A DNA stretch of 64,000 bases from Haloarcula mannanilytica (lineage in GTDB: Archaea; Halobacteriota; Halobacteria; Halobacteriales; Haloarculaceae), in assembly GCF_005406125.1 (NCBI RefSeq), contig NZ_BIXZ01000005.1, positions 124,001 through 188,000 of the forward strand, read 5' to 3'. The translations under genes were made by a program, and so were the position numbers. Each line of letters begins with the position of its first letter. The first letter of the stretch is position 1. This document shows positions 63,947 through 64,000 of the stretch, one piece after another. The notes beneath the pieces were generated by a model. The model saw only the letters and a list, made by a program, of their open reading frames with translations, was not told the origin of the DNA and ran no database searches.

Positions 63947-64000
63947 CTGACTGTAGATGCTTCACTCGCTCTCGCTTGGCCCGCTCCAGCTCGGCGCGTT

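Noticed and set aside
63962-64000. Possible 3' end of a convergent minus-strand gene at the right edge
   Set aside because: Only 12 codons before a stop are visible, too little to support a call.

Overview
The window is a gene-dense, high-GC stretch of a haloarchaeal (class Halobacteria) chromosome. The evidence is strongly acidic proteins, archaeal information-processing genes (replication factor C large subunit, archaeal proteasome alpha and beta, a group II chaperonin subunit, TruD, Pth2, archaeal MetRS), a Tat-exported lipoprotein, and leaderless genes with a TATA element about 27 bp before the start codon. A Haloarcula-like genus is plausible but that is inference. No rRNA, tRNA, CRISPR array, intact insertion sequence or origin was found.

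Layout. 1-2.0 kb: a truncated HTH regulator, a type IV pilin-like protein and a membrane protein. 2.0-6.8 kb: rfcL, facing a polar amino acid ABC importer operon (binding protein, permease, ATPase, permease). 6.8-11.8 kb: a half-size CtaA-like protein, a soluble PAS-containing chemotaxis transducer and malic enzyme. 11.8-14.7 kb: an accessory pocket with locally low GC, a small membrane protein, a RHH/ParE-type toxin-antitoxin pair, orphan small proteins and a divergent RNase H-like protein. 14.7-21.2 kb: phosphoribosyltransferase, TruD, zinc ribbon, MFS and AtoE transporters, and a 2-hydroxyacid dehydrogenase. 21.2-25.4 kb: a thiamine pyrimidine salvage island made of a ThiN-domain regulator divergent from two TenA paralogues, an SSS symporter and a 42-residue accessory peptide. 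25.4-27.8 kb: Usp, proteasome and Pth2. 28.1-34.7 kb: a Thr/Pro-repeat surface protein, then dcd linked through three overlapping micro-ORFs to a second ThiN-domain regulator and a methyltransferase, then a GT87 protein and two conserved haloarchaeal proteins. 34.8-39.2 kb: Thi4, a tandem AAA+ ATPase with an unusual N-terminus, and 4-phosphopantoate-beta-alanine ligase. 39.3-45.5 kb: PhzF-like protein, PEP synthase, a RecA-fold protein with a degraded P-loop, MfnA decarboxylase and a DedA-type protein. 45.5-50.7 kb: metG, then a DUF7312/NfeD/SPFH membrane set and a winged-HTH regulator. 50.7-60.2 kb: hybrid histidine kinase, small HTH and TRAM proteins, a cysteine-cluster protein, an MBL hydrolase, a methyltransferase, a glycosyltransferase, an amidohydrolase-fold protein and a chaperonin subunit. 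60.2-64 kb: DUF371 protein, a 57-residue Cys-rich protein, a GH2-like protein lacking its nucleophile, and a coiled-coil protein.

Themes. Thiamine metabolism recurs at three places: thiazole synthesis by Thi4, pyrimidine salvage by the TenA pair, and two ThiN regulators. Beta-alanine supply (MfnA, probably acting on aspartate) and its use in CoA synthesis (phosphopantoate ligase) are both present. Pyruvate/PEP metabolism is represented by MaeB and PpsA, and proteostasis by the proteasome, chaperonin and AAA+ ATPase. The best candidates for new biology are the micro-ORF chain after dcd, the thiamine island with its possible shared operator, the tandem AAA+ protein, and several enzyme-family members with altered catalytic residues.
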